From Spirochaetales bacterium (GTDB lineage Bacteria > Spirochaetota > Spirochaetia > SZUA-6 > DRHE01): 54,110 nucleotides of DNA. Below, one piece after another: positions 14,245 to 22,000 of the stretch. The DNA lies in NCBI GenBank assembly GCA_030615505.1, contig JAUWZD010000016.1:1-54110 (forward strand). The letters run 5' to 3'. The notes under the pieces were generated by a model. The model was not told the origin of the DNA, searched no databases, and worked only from the letters and a program-made list of their open reading frames with translations. How positions within the stretch are numbered: the stretch's first letter is position 1; each line of letters opens with the position of its first letter. The position numbers were made by a program, and so were the translations under genes.

Positions 14245-15303
14245 ATGTATCAACAAATACTTGAAATGTTGTTAGCAAAGTATGGACATTTGTCATATTC
14301 CAAATTAACGGAAGCATTAAGAAAAGATGGGTTGGAAGAGCTTGTGGACGCCATTGAAAACGATGCTCATCTTATGGGATTGATTGCTGAAATCAGTCAA
14401 GAGTTTTGTCCGGATGGATTAGACGACCCCGAGTATGGTATCATACCTTCAACTGTTCAGCAAATTCGGGGGATTCCTGTAGAGTATCATAGAACGTTTA
14501 ACTTCGATCCTCAAGCCTGCTTAAAAACGTGTAAAGGGAATTGCTGCAAAAATAAAAACTACCTCATGATCAATATTACCGATATTTTTAAGATTTTATC
14601 GTCTGAGGGTGCACAATTCTTTGACATTCGTTCTACTATCGATCTCTTTGATCGGAAGCCCCCGTTCATAGAATTGTTTTATAGCGAGGAATACAGGTTG
14701 TTTCTGCCCTACATACGATATTTGCCGGTTAATGCTGATGTCCATACTCGCCCCGAAGATGCTCAAGGCAGTATTTGTCCTTTTTTACACCCAATTCATG
14801 AGGTCTATGCGTACCATAAAAAGGCCTTACCGCAGTGGGCCGGCAAGGATGCGCTGGGGTGTATCTTGATGGCAGATAAGCCTACGATTTGTCGTCTTTC
14901 TCCGTTAGGAAAAAGTAGCGGCATGGTCACCGGGAAAGTGACCTACGAGTATTTAGTGCCGGCCCAGGATTGTCCGGCTTGTGAAACTGATGTTGAGTTG
15001 AAAGTCTCTGATTATGTCTCTTCTGTGGTGTCTTCTTCAGAACAACAACAACAGGAACGTTTTCATGAGATGTTGATGTCGTATTATCGTGCAGAGACTT
15101 CTCAGGAGCTTGACCAAAAGCGTTTTAATGAAATTCTTAAACACGTTTATAACATTGATGGATTACTCTACCAATATGGGCTTGACTCAAAACATAGACC
15201 TGGCGTTGAGCAGTTAGTAGAAATAGTTTTTGCGGCTTCACATGGAGATTTCAGTGTGTATGAGCAATTTATTGAAGGATTACGTGACGGGATTCAAAGA
15301 TAA
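14245..15303 (+). CDS. Large YkgJ-like cysteine-cluster protein
   Basis: This encodes 352 residues with a fair ribosome site (AAGGA at 14231-14235). Ten cysteines are spaced as C55; C92, C96, C100, C101; C178; C206, C216; C243, C246. 'ACLKTCKGNCCKNKNYLMI' is the hallmark of the YkgJ/UPF0153 (CxxCxxCC) Zn/Fe-chelating family. 'SICPFL', 'GCILMADKPTICRLSPLG' and 'DCPAC' resemble its later ligands, including the 'C..Y...P..CR.YP' segment. Usual members have 90-250 residues, so this one is long, with an added helical C-terminus. The biochemical role of the family is unsettled. The gene lies between GTTAGGC (14210-14216) and GCCTAAC (15355-15361), exact complements, which may mark old cassette ends. 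Confidence 0.65.
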   Translation: MYQQILEMLLAKYGHLSYSKLTEALRKDGLEELVDAIENDAHLMGLIAEISQEFCPDGLDDPEYGIIPSTVQQIRGIPVEYHRTFNFDPQACLKTCKGNCCKNKNYLMINITDIFKILSSEGAQFFDIRSTIDLFDRKPPFIELFYSEEYRLFLPYIRYLPVNADVHTRPEDAQGSICPFLHPIHEVYAYHKKALPQWAGKDALGCILMADKPTICRLSPLGKSSGMVTGKVTYEYLVPAQDCPACETDVELKVSDYVSSVVSSSEQQQQERFHEMLMSYYRAETSQELDQKRFNEILKHVYNIDGLLYQYGLDSKHRPGVEQLVEIVFAASHGDFSVYEQFIEGLRDGIQR

Positions 15304-15365
15304 TACGCAGTAGAAGATGATGGGCTAGTGTAAGTTGTTGAAAATAAATGGCTTGCCTAACAATA

Positions 15366-15588
15366 GGATGGAGGGTTACTTTTACCCCCTGAAGAAGAAA
15401 GATCATTACTACCATTTCTCAATCAATGTAAGATTATAGAAATAAATGAGACAGAGTTTTCTTCAAAATCTTTAAGTTATGCAGATAATTGTATACTTAC
15501 ATATGCTGTAAAACATCAAATTAATGTGTTATTATCTGATGATAGATTAGTTCGTAGAGTTGCTTTCAATAAAATACACGAGAATTAA
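15366..15588 (+). pseudogene. C-terminal fragment of a DUF3368-type PIN toxin
   Basis: The frame after a stop at 15364-15366 reads 'LLLPPEEERSLLPFLNQCK', 'FSSKSLSYADNCILTYAVKH' and 'INVLLSDDRLVRRVAFNK', ending at 15588. 'YADNCILTYA' and 'VLLSDDRLVRRVA' carry the last two acidic residues of a PIN nuclease. There is no start codon with a ribosome site and the N-terminal half is missing. It could be the other half of the stub at 12268-12351 or of another copy. It is followed directly by the convergent protease gene. Confidence 0.6.
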
Positions 15589-15633
15589 TAAATGATCTTA
15601 CTCATCCGGTGTTCTCTTGAAACCAAGCCATTT

Positions 15634-15868
15634 TTAACAAAGCGGAAGCAGAGATTTATCCGGGGACTTGGGATTAGGCATAAGTTTTTTATCCTTATTA
15701 GAAATATGCCAATCCATTTCTTCAAGCGGAATCGCTCCGAGCAGGGGATCTGTGCCGTGAGGGAGTTCAATAACGCGAACCTGACATGATCTTCCCTGAA
15801 CTGTTAAATCGACAATACGTAATACTCTGTAACTATGCTCTCCCTCATCAGCAGTGTAAACTTCTACT
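15634..15868 (-). repeat. Second copy of a 235-base colinear repeat (first copy 11058-11292)
   Basis: The two copies run from the shared 'TTTAACAAAGCGGAAGCAGAG' end through the 3' part of the protease gene, same strand, without a gap. I judge them clearly similar but diverged (roughly three bases in four identical, counted by eye on parts). Both ends of copy one are sharp, which suggests insertion or recombination, not gradual decay. Confidence 0.72.
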
Positions 15869-16038
15869 TCTCCAGTTTCTTCCAGCTTTAGACGTTCAAT
15901 AAGCTCTTCTGGAAGTGCAAGTTCAGATGCGCCGGAATCAACAAAGGCTTCACATTCAATATCTTCTCCCCTTTTTTCTTCTGTCAAGAACCTGTTTTGC
16001 CAGTTCTTCAGTTTTATCGTAACCTTGAAAACACCCAT
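15634..16038 (-). CDS. Retropepsin-like (clan AA) aspartic protease
   Basis: This encodes 134 residues. It has a single catalytic motif 'FVDSGASELALPEELIERL' (DSG followed by the flap region), then 'VEVYTADEGEHSYRVL', 'VDLTVQGRSCQVRVIELP' and 'DPLLGAIPLEEMDWHI'. The 'LLGAIPLEEMD' segment is the hydrophobic-hydrophobic-Gly motif that closes the active site. The length and single DSG fit bacterial/archaeal retropepsin homologues that act as dimers. These small proteases often lie near toxin-antitoxin genes, but their substrates are mostly unknown. A 3' fragment of a paralogue lies at 11058-11292. All key residues are intact here. Confidence 0.82.
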   Translation of the reverse strand: MGVFKVTIKLKNWQNRFLTEEKRGEDIECEAFVDSGASELALPEELIERLKLEETGEVEVYTADEGEHSYRVLRIVDLTVQGRSCQVRVIELPHGTDPLLGAIPLEEMDWHISNKDKKLMPNPKSPDKSLLPLC

Positions 16039-16205
16039 GATCTTAGATCCTTACAGACTATCTTAACAAGGAATGATATATTATCCAGGAATTTATTATG
16101 TGCCATGGGCAAATGGTGCCGTTAAAAATGTCCAATACTGTGGAGAGATCCCGGCCTACGTTTGTTCACAAGGTAGTGAGCAGTACATCCAGACGAAACC
16201 TGACC

Positions 16206-16751
16206 TTATTCTTTGACTTTATACCTGGCTATAATAAGATTATACACCGCGCCTAAAACAGGATCGTTTGATCCGCCAACAGCCGCATCGACTAAAATAT
16301 CCTGCCTGTTTTCAGAAAGCCATCTGTATAAGCGTGGGGAGGCTTCTTTCTCGTTGCCTGCGGCATGGCAAATCTTCACCAGCTTTCTCATCTCCTCCAA
16401 AACTAAAAATTTTCTGGCCCTATTAATGATTAATATAAAGTGATTTTTATTCGCCGCTTCTTGTATATCAACTCTGCCGACATCTAATTCGGGGCTTTTC
16501 CTGCTTACCCGATCCATAGTGTCTAATTTTCTCATCTCCTCATTAATCTTTTCTACCTGCATATTATGTAGAATCACCTGCGCCTGCTGAATGAGGAATT
16601 TCAGCCCCTCTTCATTCATATCCTTACTGAGTTTCACTAACTGATCGGCGAGTATATCCCTACCGGTCTTCTGCCTGCCCTTTGCTTTTGGGGAGCTCTT
16701 TGCACTTTTAGCGGCCGCTGACTTCTTCCCGGGATTTGCCTTTTTTCTCAT
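16206..16751 (-). CDS. Conserved hypothetical protein with basic N-terminus
   Basis: This encodes 181 residues. Residues 1-35 are rich in Lys, Ala and Ser ('KKSAAAKSAKSSPKAKGRQK') and look disordered and possibly nucleic-acid or membrane-surface binding. The rest is helical: 'DILADQLVKLSKDMNEEGL', 'EKINEEMRKLDTMDRVSRK' and 'EASPRLYRWLSENRQDIL'. I do not recognise the family. Its start overlaps the stop of the hybrid kinase at 16748-16751, so it is probably co-translated with that signalling protein and may be a partner or output. There is no catalytic motif. Confidence 0.7.
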   Translation of the reverse strand: MRKKANPGKKSAAAKSAKSSPKAKGRQKTGRDILADQLVKLSKDMNEEGLKFLIQQAQVILHNMQVEKINEEMRKLDTMDRVSRKSPELDVGRVDIQEAANKNHFILIINRARKFLVLEEMRKLVKICHAAGNEKEASPRLYRWLSENRQDILVDAAVGGSNDPVLGAVYNLIIARYKVKE

Positions 16752-18709
16752 TCTTCACTTTCCCCCCTCACTCGCCAAAGTATCTTGCTGAGTTTATGAA
16801 TGTTAAAGGGCTTTTCGATAACATCCTTAAACCCGTACTCCCGGTAATTGGCCATCACAGGATCCTTTGAATAACCACTCGATACAATAACCTTAGCATC
16901 AGGATCTATTTTGAGCAGCTCTTTTACAGCCTCTTTACCGCCCATTCCCCCCGGTATAGTCAAATCCATAATAACGATGTTAAATGGTTCTTCAGCCTCT
17001 AAGGCCCGCCTGTAGCAATCAACAGCCTCTTTTCCGTCTTTAACAAGCAGGGGTGTATATCCCAATCTTTTAAGTATCCTTTCGTACACATCCCGCAGCT
17101 CTTTCTCATCGTCCATAACCAGTACTCTACCTCTCCCCTCATAGAGCTTTTCCTTATCACCGTTATCGTCTTCCGTCTTTTTCTCTGCGGCGGGGAGGTA
17201 GAAATAGAATGTTGTTCCGATATTTTCCTTGGATTCTACATCGAGGAAACCGCCGTGACTTCTCATTATGGAATATGAAGTGGAAAGCCCGAATCCGCTG
17301 ACGCCCCGCTTTGTAGTGAAAAAGGGATCAAATACTTTATTGAGATGTTCAGCCGGAATACCGCAGCCATGATCCACAACGGATATGCGCACATATCTTC
17401 CTGGCCTTAAAGCCGGTTTAAATGATTCGGTAATAGTTACATTTTCGCCCTTAATCTCAACGATGCCGCCATCGGGCATTGCCTGATCTGCATTAATAAT
17501 AAGGTTCTGAACAACCTGATTGATCTGCCCCTCGTCAAATTCCACTGCCCACAATCCTTCAGGTAAGTCATATTTACAACGAACATTTGAACCTCTAAGA
17601 ACAAAGGCGGCCGCTTCTTTAATGATTTCAGGGAGGGACCCGAATTTTTTTACCGGGAATCCGCCCCTGGCAAAAGTAATTAATTGCCGGGTAAGATCCC
17701 GTGCGCGGAATGCCGCCTTCTCCATCTGCTCCATTCTCTCATATACCTCTGTACCCGGCTGAGTGTTCATTTTTACTAAAGCAATATTCCCCACAATGGC
17801 AGCTAACAGATTATTAAAATCATGAGCAATCCCACCGGCTAATCTTCCTATGGCTTCCATTTTTTCTGATTGCTGCAGTTGTGTTTCGAGTAATTTTCTC
17901 TCGCGTATATCCCTGGCTACACCGTAGGTACCTAAAAAATTCTTTTCCTTTTCTTCAGGATCCCTATCATAAATACCCTGTGCCTTTAGCTCTATAGGAA
18001 ACTGATCCTTGAAATGCTTAAGTTGTTCATAATCAGTTTCCTTAGAGGGCTTCAATCGTAATTCCATACCGGAAGTAGCTCTATCTCTTGTCCGCCGTTC
18101 ATTAAAAACATACTCTGCTTTTTCCATATCCGGAGAACATATTATGCTGGAATAATGTTTCCCAAGAATATCATCCTTGTTATAGCCGAGTAAGTCTTCA
18201 AAAGCATGGTTAATGAAAGAAAAATTACCCTGCTCATCCAGGGTATAAATGATGTCCGGAGAATTCTGAACCAGATATTGATACTGCTTCTGTGATTGTT
18301 CTAATTCCCAGATTATAGCCGCTTTTTCCTTTCTGAGCTGTTTCTGCTCCAGGGCATTGGCAATGCGCTTGATCAATTCTTCATATTCAAACGGCTTTTT
18401 TATGTAATCATAAGCTCCCTCTTTTAAAGTCGATACAGCGGATTCTATAGTAGCATGACCTGAAATAATTATTGCTATGAGCTCTGGGAAATGTACACGG
18501 ATATGACGCAACACCTGATGCCCGTCGACATCCGGCATTACGATATCCAGAAGTATTAAGTCGAAGGTATGCTTTGAGAGTATTTTAATAGCTTCCCTAC
18601 CTGCTGAGGCTGTTTCTATACTGTAATCATTTTCAGTTAAGAGCTCTTTCAAGCTTTCGCAGATGCGTGTTTCATCGTCAACTATCAGAATTCTTTGACT
18701 TTCAGCCAT
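16748..18709 (-). CDS. Hybrid sensor kinase: REC-PAS-HisKA-HATPase-REC
   Basis: This encodes 653 cytoplasmic residues with no membrane helix. An N-terminal receiver (1-120; DD at 11-12, phospho-Asp D55 in 'LLLDIVMPD', Lys in 'IKKPF') is followed by a PAS domain (about 143-275, 'NSPDIIYTLDEQGNFSFINH'). Then come a DHp helix with H296 in 'GGIAHDFNN', an HATPase (N-box 'NLIINADQAM', G1 'DHGCGIP', 'FDPFFTTKRGVSGFGLS') and a C-terminal receiver (about 528-650; D582 in 'IVIMDLTIPGG'). All phosphotransfer residues are present. A strong GGAGG precedes the ATG. A receiver at the front means it is itself controlled by another kinase, perhaps the GAF kinases nearby. The output is unknown. Confidence 0.92.
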   Translation of the reverse strand: MAESQRILIVDDETRICESLKELLTENDYSIETASAGREAIKILSKHTFDLILLDIVMPDVDGHQVLRHIRVHFPELIAIIISGHATIESAVSTLKEGAYDYIKKPFEYEELIKRIANALEQKQLRKEKAAIIWELEQSQKQYQYLVQNSPDIIYTLDEQGNFSFINHAFEDLLGYNKDDILGKHYSSIICSPDMEKAEYVFNERRTRDRATSGMELRLKPSKETDYEQLKHFKDQFPIELKAQGIYDRDPEEKEKNFLGTYGVARDIRERKLLETQLQQSEKMEAIGRLAGGIAHDFNNLLAAIVGNIALVKMNTQPGTEVYERMEQMEKAAFRARDLTRQLITFARGGFPVKKFGSLPEIIKEAAAFVLRGSNVRCKYDLPEGLWAVEFDEGQINQVVQNLIINADQAMPDGGIVEIKGENVTITESFKPALRPGRYVRISVVDHGCGIPAEHLNKVFDPFFTTKRGVSGFGLSTSYSIMRSHGGFLDVESKENIGTTFYFYLPAAEKKTEDDNGDKEKLYEGRGRVLVMDDEKELRDVYERILKRLGYTPLLVKDGKEAVDCYRRALEAEEPFNIVIMDLTIPGGMGGKEAVKELLKIDPDAKVIVSSGYSKDPVMANYREYGFKDVIEKPFNIHKLSKILWRVRGESEE

Positions 18710-18726
18710 AAAAACCTCCAGAAATT

Positions 18727-20886
18727 TTAATTTCCAACAGGAAAGATAAGCACGAAGCTGGTTCCCTTTTCCCTGTTGCTTCTGCAGATAATCCTGCCCT
18801 TCAATGCTTTTACAATATTATAAACAATAGATAATCCCAATCCCCGATGGTCTTTGCCCTTTGTACTTATAAAAGGCTCAAAGAGCTTCGAACGTATAGT
18901 CTCCGGAATCCCCGGTCCATTATCACTTACCGTAATCTCCACATATCCCTGGGAAGCATCATGGTCTAAGGGCAGTTCCGGGCTTCCATTGAGGGGAAAG
19001 TCTAACATATATCGAGTGCTTACAGCAAGTTTTCCTCCTTCTGTCATAGCTTCGGCTGCATTTTTTAACAGATTGATGATAACCTGTTTGAGATTATCCT
19101 TATGGCTCATTATCGGAGGTAAGGAGCGGTCAAACCTTGTCTGCACTGTTATCTTAGAAGGCTGAAAGAGAGATTCTTCACTAATGGATAAAAGGTCGGA
19201 AATAAGAGAGTTCATATCGAAGGATTCACGCTTCTGTTCTTTTTGTTCCGGAAACTGGGAGAGCTCGTTTAAGAGCTGTGTAACTCTATTAATCTCTTCA
19301 TGAATTATCCGGATTTCATTCATAACCAGTTTTTCTTTTTTAAGCTTCTGATCTAAAATGGTCAAGTAGTTTTTTATAATACTCAAGGGGTTGTTCACCT
19401 CATGAACCATCTTCCGTGCTATACTTGATGAGTCAGGAGTTCGCTCTAATGGACCTTCTTCTCCTTGTATTTTTCTCAATCTTTCCGCACATAGGGCTGA
19501 GCCAACCTGGGCTGTCAACAGAGAGATTTCATGTTCTCTCCTGGCCAGAGAGGATAGTTCGGATTTATCCGCACCTATAACCAAAACACCTATTTTTATT
19601 TTACCGGAAATCAGGGGATAGCATACCATGGCTTCCCTTTTTAATGAACGCATTACCTGCTCATCTATCACAGATATCGGGCCAGGCCTTCCCGTTTCAA
19701 TAGAGTGTATAACGGATTGATTTGTAAGTGCTTTTGCGAGGATACTCTTGCTCTCAGGAAATGAAATTAGGAGATTATGGAGACGATCTTTACCGATAAG
19801 GATATCTCTCTCAAAATCATAGGTAAAAAAAATGATATCCTTAAATCCAAAGAGCAGTTCTAATGCCCGATAAAAAATTCTTATAATCCTCTCCTCGCTT
19901 CCGGCTCGTACCAGGCTTTTTAGAGTCCCAGACAGAAGGGAAATATTTTTAATTTCCTGGTTGAGCTGTCCCTGTTTTTCCTTATCTTTTTTCCTTAACT
20001 TTTTATCTTCTTCGAATGGAAACTTAATATCTATATCAAAAAATTGAGCTGTGCCTGTCAAGTCACTCTCCGCCTTCCCTTTTAACAGCTCCACTTCCTT
20101 TTGACGCAATCCTAATAACTTCTCCGCAATCTCGAAGCTCTTGTTCTTTCCCTGGCTTTCATCACATAGCACATTTACCACATAAACCATCTTAACCAGG
20201 GGAAATGAATCAATAATGCGCTCAACAGGCTCATGATGGTATAAAACAGCATCCCCTAAGAGAGAATTAAGATTCCATTTCCTTATAAGCCATGCACCGA
20301 CTTTACTGTGCAGGAACCCCAGTTCTGCCTCTGCTTCCAGCAGCCTATCGGCTGCCGGGAGCCGGCTTCTTGAATCCAACACCCTGGACAGAACCGCACC
20401 ATATTCCTTAGGCATACTTGCCCAGAGCACCAGTTTGCCTATGTCATGGAGCAAACCTGTTAAATAGGCTTCTTCCTTATTTGGATACTGTATTCTCCTT
20501 GCGATCTCACGCGTAAGCAGCGCACAGAGTAGAGAATGCTTCCACAGGTGTTTAAGATAAAATTGGGGTTCTCCATGCAGTGGGGAGAAGACCCCCCGAG
20601 TAGAGGTACAGAGAGCTATATTTACTACCGTATCCCTGCCGAGGTGGACGAGAGCCTGTTCCAGATTGGGCACACCCCGTGAGGGGAAACTCCTGCGTGA
20701 GCATGCCATACCTAATATTTTAAAAGTGAGGGCAGGATCTTTTTCGATTATACTTGCCAGTTCCTTTATATCGCTTTCTTCCCGATTACACATTTCAACA
20801 AAACGCAGAAGAATATGAGGCAGAGACGGAAGATCATGAGTTTCTCTAAGGCGTACCATGAGGGAATTTCGATGGCTTTTATTCAT
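18727..20886 (-). CDS. HDOD-GAF-histidine kinase fusion
   Basis: This encodes 719 residues. An HDOD domain fills about residues 10-235 ('ETHDLPSLPHILLRFVEMC', 'KDPALTFKILGMAC', 'TGLLHDIGKLVLWA'). A coiled linker with 'KKLRKKDKEKQ' and a GAF domain (about 320-465) follow. Last is a kinase core: DHp with H495 in 'MVHEVNNPLSIIKNYL', N-box 'NLLKNAAEAM', G1 'DNGPGIP', and 'KGKDHRGLGLSIVYNIVKAL'. HDOD domains are degenerate HD domains that act as signalling scaffolds. The gene lies 17 bases upstream of the hybrid kinase in the same direction, so phosphotransfer to that protein's N-terminal receiver is plausible. There is no Shine-Dalgarno sequence at the chosen ATG; an in-frame Met at residue 10 is an alternative start. 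Confidence 0.9.
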   Translation of the reverse strand: MNKSHRNSLMVRLRETHDLPSLPHILLRFVEMCNREESDIKELASIIEKDPALTFKILGMACSRRSFPSRGVPNLEQALVHLGRDTVVNIALCTSTRGVFSPLHGEPQFYLKHLWKHSLLCALLTREIARRIQYPNKEEAYLTGLLHDIGKLVLWASMPKEYGAVLSRVLDSRSRLPAADRLLEAEAELGFLHSKVGAWLIRKWNLNSLLGDAVLYHHEPVERIIDSFPLVKMVYVVNVLCDESQGKNKSFEIAEKLLGLRQKEVELLKGKAESDLTGTAQFFDIDIKFPFEEDKKLRKKDKEKQGQLNQEIKNISLLSGTLKSLVRAGSEERIIRIFYRALELLFGFKDIIFFTYDFERDILIGKDRLHNLLISFPESKSILAKALTNQSVIHSIETGRPGPISVIDEQVMRSLKREAMVCYPLISGKIKIGVLVIGADKSELSSLARREHEISLLTAQVGSALCAERLRKIQGEEGPLERTPDSSSIARKMVHEVNNPLSIIKNYLTILDQKLKKEKLVMNEIRIIHEEINRVTQLLNELSQFPEQKEQKRESFDMNSLISDLLSISEESLFQPSKITVQTRFDRSLPPIMSHKDNLKQVIINLLKNAAEAMTEGGKLAVSTRYMLDFPLNGSPELPLDHDASQGYVEITVSDNGPGIPETIRSKLFEPFISTKGKDHRGLGLSIVYNIVKALKGRIICRSNREKGTSFVLIFPVGN

Positions 20887-20946
20887 GTATAATATAGAAG
20901 CATTTTACATTCTTTTAGAATATATTCCAGACCAGTTTAAGGTTTT

Positions 20947-21813
20947 TTAACAGAAGTTTTTCAGATCCGCTTCAATCCAGCCTGTTTTTTTTAACTGGAA
21001 ATATTTACTAAATCCTATGCTCTTTAAAAGTGCAAAGGTCTCCCTAAAATATCCGTCAATCTGTTCAGGATTATGCGCATCCGAGCTGATTGTTATTGGT
21101 ATATCTAATTTCAAACATCTCTTCAATATCCACTCAGAGGGATAGAGAGAGCTGCTTTTATTTCTCACTATACCTCCGGTATTTACTTCAAGTATACAAT
21201 GTGATTTTGCAACAGCATCAAGAGATTCATAAACAAGCTTTTTATACCAATGCTCCGATTCTGAGAAGAATCGGTTGTTCTTATTGTTCTTTTTTATAAT
21301 GTCAAAATGTCCTATTATATCGGGAGGATAGGCTTTGACCATAGTGTTCAGCCGCTCGTAGTACTGTTTAACAGCCTCTGTTATATCGCCGTTGAAAGTA
21401 ACTTCAATTCCCCTTTCAAATTCGTATAAAGGCCCGTCCACCGTCCAATGCTCTTCATTATCTAACTGTACTAAAAAATGAACGGAACCGATTGTATAAT
21501 CCAAATCCATGGCCTTTATCTCAGGTGAAACAGGTGAAATTATTCCCGGAATATAATCTACCTCCAAACCTAAAAAAATATCGAGTATCTCCTTATACTT
21601 CTCTTTGAGCATTAAGATTAGCTCTCTATACTTGAAAAAATCTTTTTTGCTTATAGTCCAGTTATTTTTAAAGGGCAAAGGGGCATGGCTTGAAAAGCCC
21701 AGATAACGGATGCCTTTCTCTAACGAAGAATAAATGTATTCTTCCAGTTCTCCATGACCATCACAATATTTTGAATGTGTATGGTAGTTTGATAGCTTCC
21801 TCTCAAGCACCAT
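20947..21813 (-). CDS. PHP-domain phosphatase, histidinol-phosphatase (HisJ/HisK) family
   Basis: This encodes 288 residues from the ATG at 21813, which has GGAAG upstream; an in-frame TTG at 21825 is the alternative. PHP motifs are 'NYHTHSKYCDGHGELEEYI' (metal His residues), 'YLGFSSHAPLPF', 'LGLEVDYIPG', 'YTIGSVHFL', 'IIGHFDIIKK', 'ILEVNTGGI' and 'ITISSDAHNPEQI'. These match the trinuclear-metal histidinol-phosphate phosphatases (EC 3.1.3.15). No other histidine-biosynthesis gene lies nearby, and the family includes enzymes with other phosphoester substrates, so the substrate is probable but not certain. It is a cytoplasmic single gene downstream of a divergent gap of 187 bases. Confidence 0.85.
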   Translation of the reverse strand: MVLERKLSNYHTHSKYCDGHGELEEYIYSSLEKGIRYLGFSSHAPLPFKNNWTISKKDFFKYRELILMLKEKYKEILDIFLGLEVDYIPGIISPVSPEIKAMDLDYTIGSVHFLVQLDNEEHWTVDGPLYEFERGIEVTFNGDITEAVKQYYERLNTMVKAYPPDIIGHFDIIKKNNKNNRFFSESEHWYKKLVYESLDAVAKSHCILEVNTGGIVRNKSSSLYPSEWILKRCLKLDIPITISSDAHNPEQIDGYFRETFALLKSIGFSKYFQLKKTGWIEADLKNFC

Positions 21814-21907
21814 GAATTCTTCCAAAACACTTCCTTATAATCCGACAATAAATCAGAATTCTGTTTCAGGTCAAGCTATATCACCTATCTTGCTATCTCA
21901 AATCAAG

Positions 21908-21936
21908 TTGAAAAATCTACACAGAGGTGATAATAT
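21908..21936 (+). promoter_or_regulatory. Candidate sigma70-type promoter for the multi-GAF kinase
   Basis: TTGAAA (21908-21913) and TAATAT (21931-21936) are 17 bases apart. This is 64 bases upstream of the ATG at 22001, in the 187-base gap between the divergent PHP and kinase genes. Confidence 0.45.
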
Positions 21937-22000
21937 TAATTACTGGTACTGAACTTGGGTGCTCCAGGTATTTAGAATATTTACAGCGCAGGGAACATGA

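Noticed and set aside
14119..14275. Open stretch reading 'RIYAYPDAWAKEKDDTRQSV' and 'FDKDKVICINKY'
   Set aside because: It looks protein-like and may be another gene fragment, but it has no start, overlaps the broken HicA and the next gene, and I cannot place its family.
15629..16130. CATTTTTAAC (15629-15638) and GTTAAAAATG (16121-16130) as cassette or attC ends around the retropepsin gene
   Set aside because: The exact 10-base complement is striking, but the order is that of a single attC, 500 bases is far too long, no L-box pairing follows, and the sequence is low-complexity.
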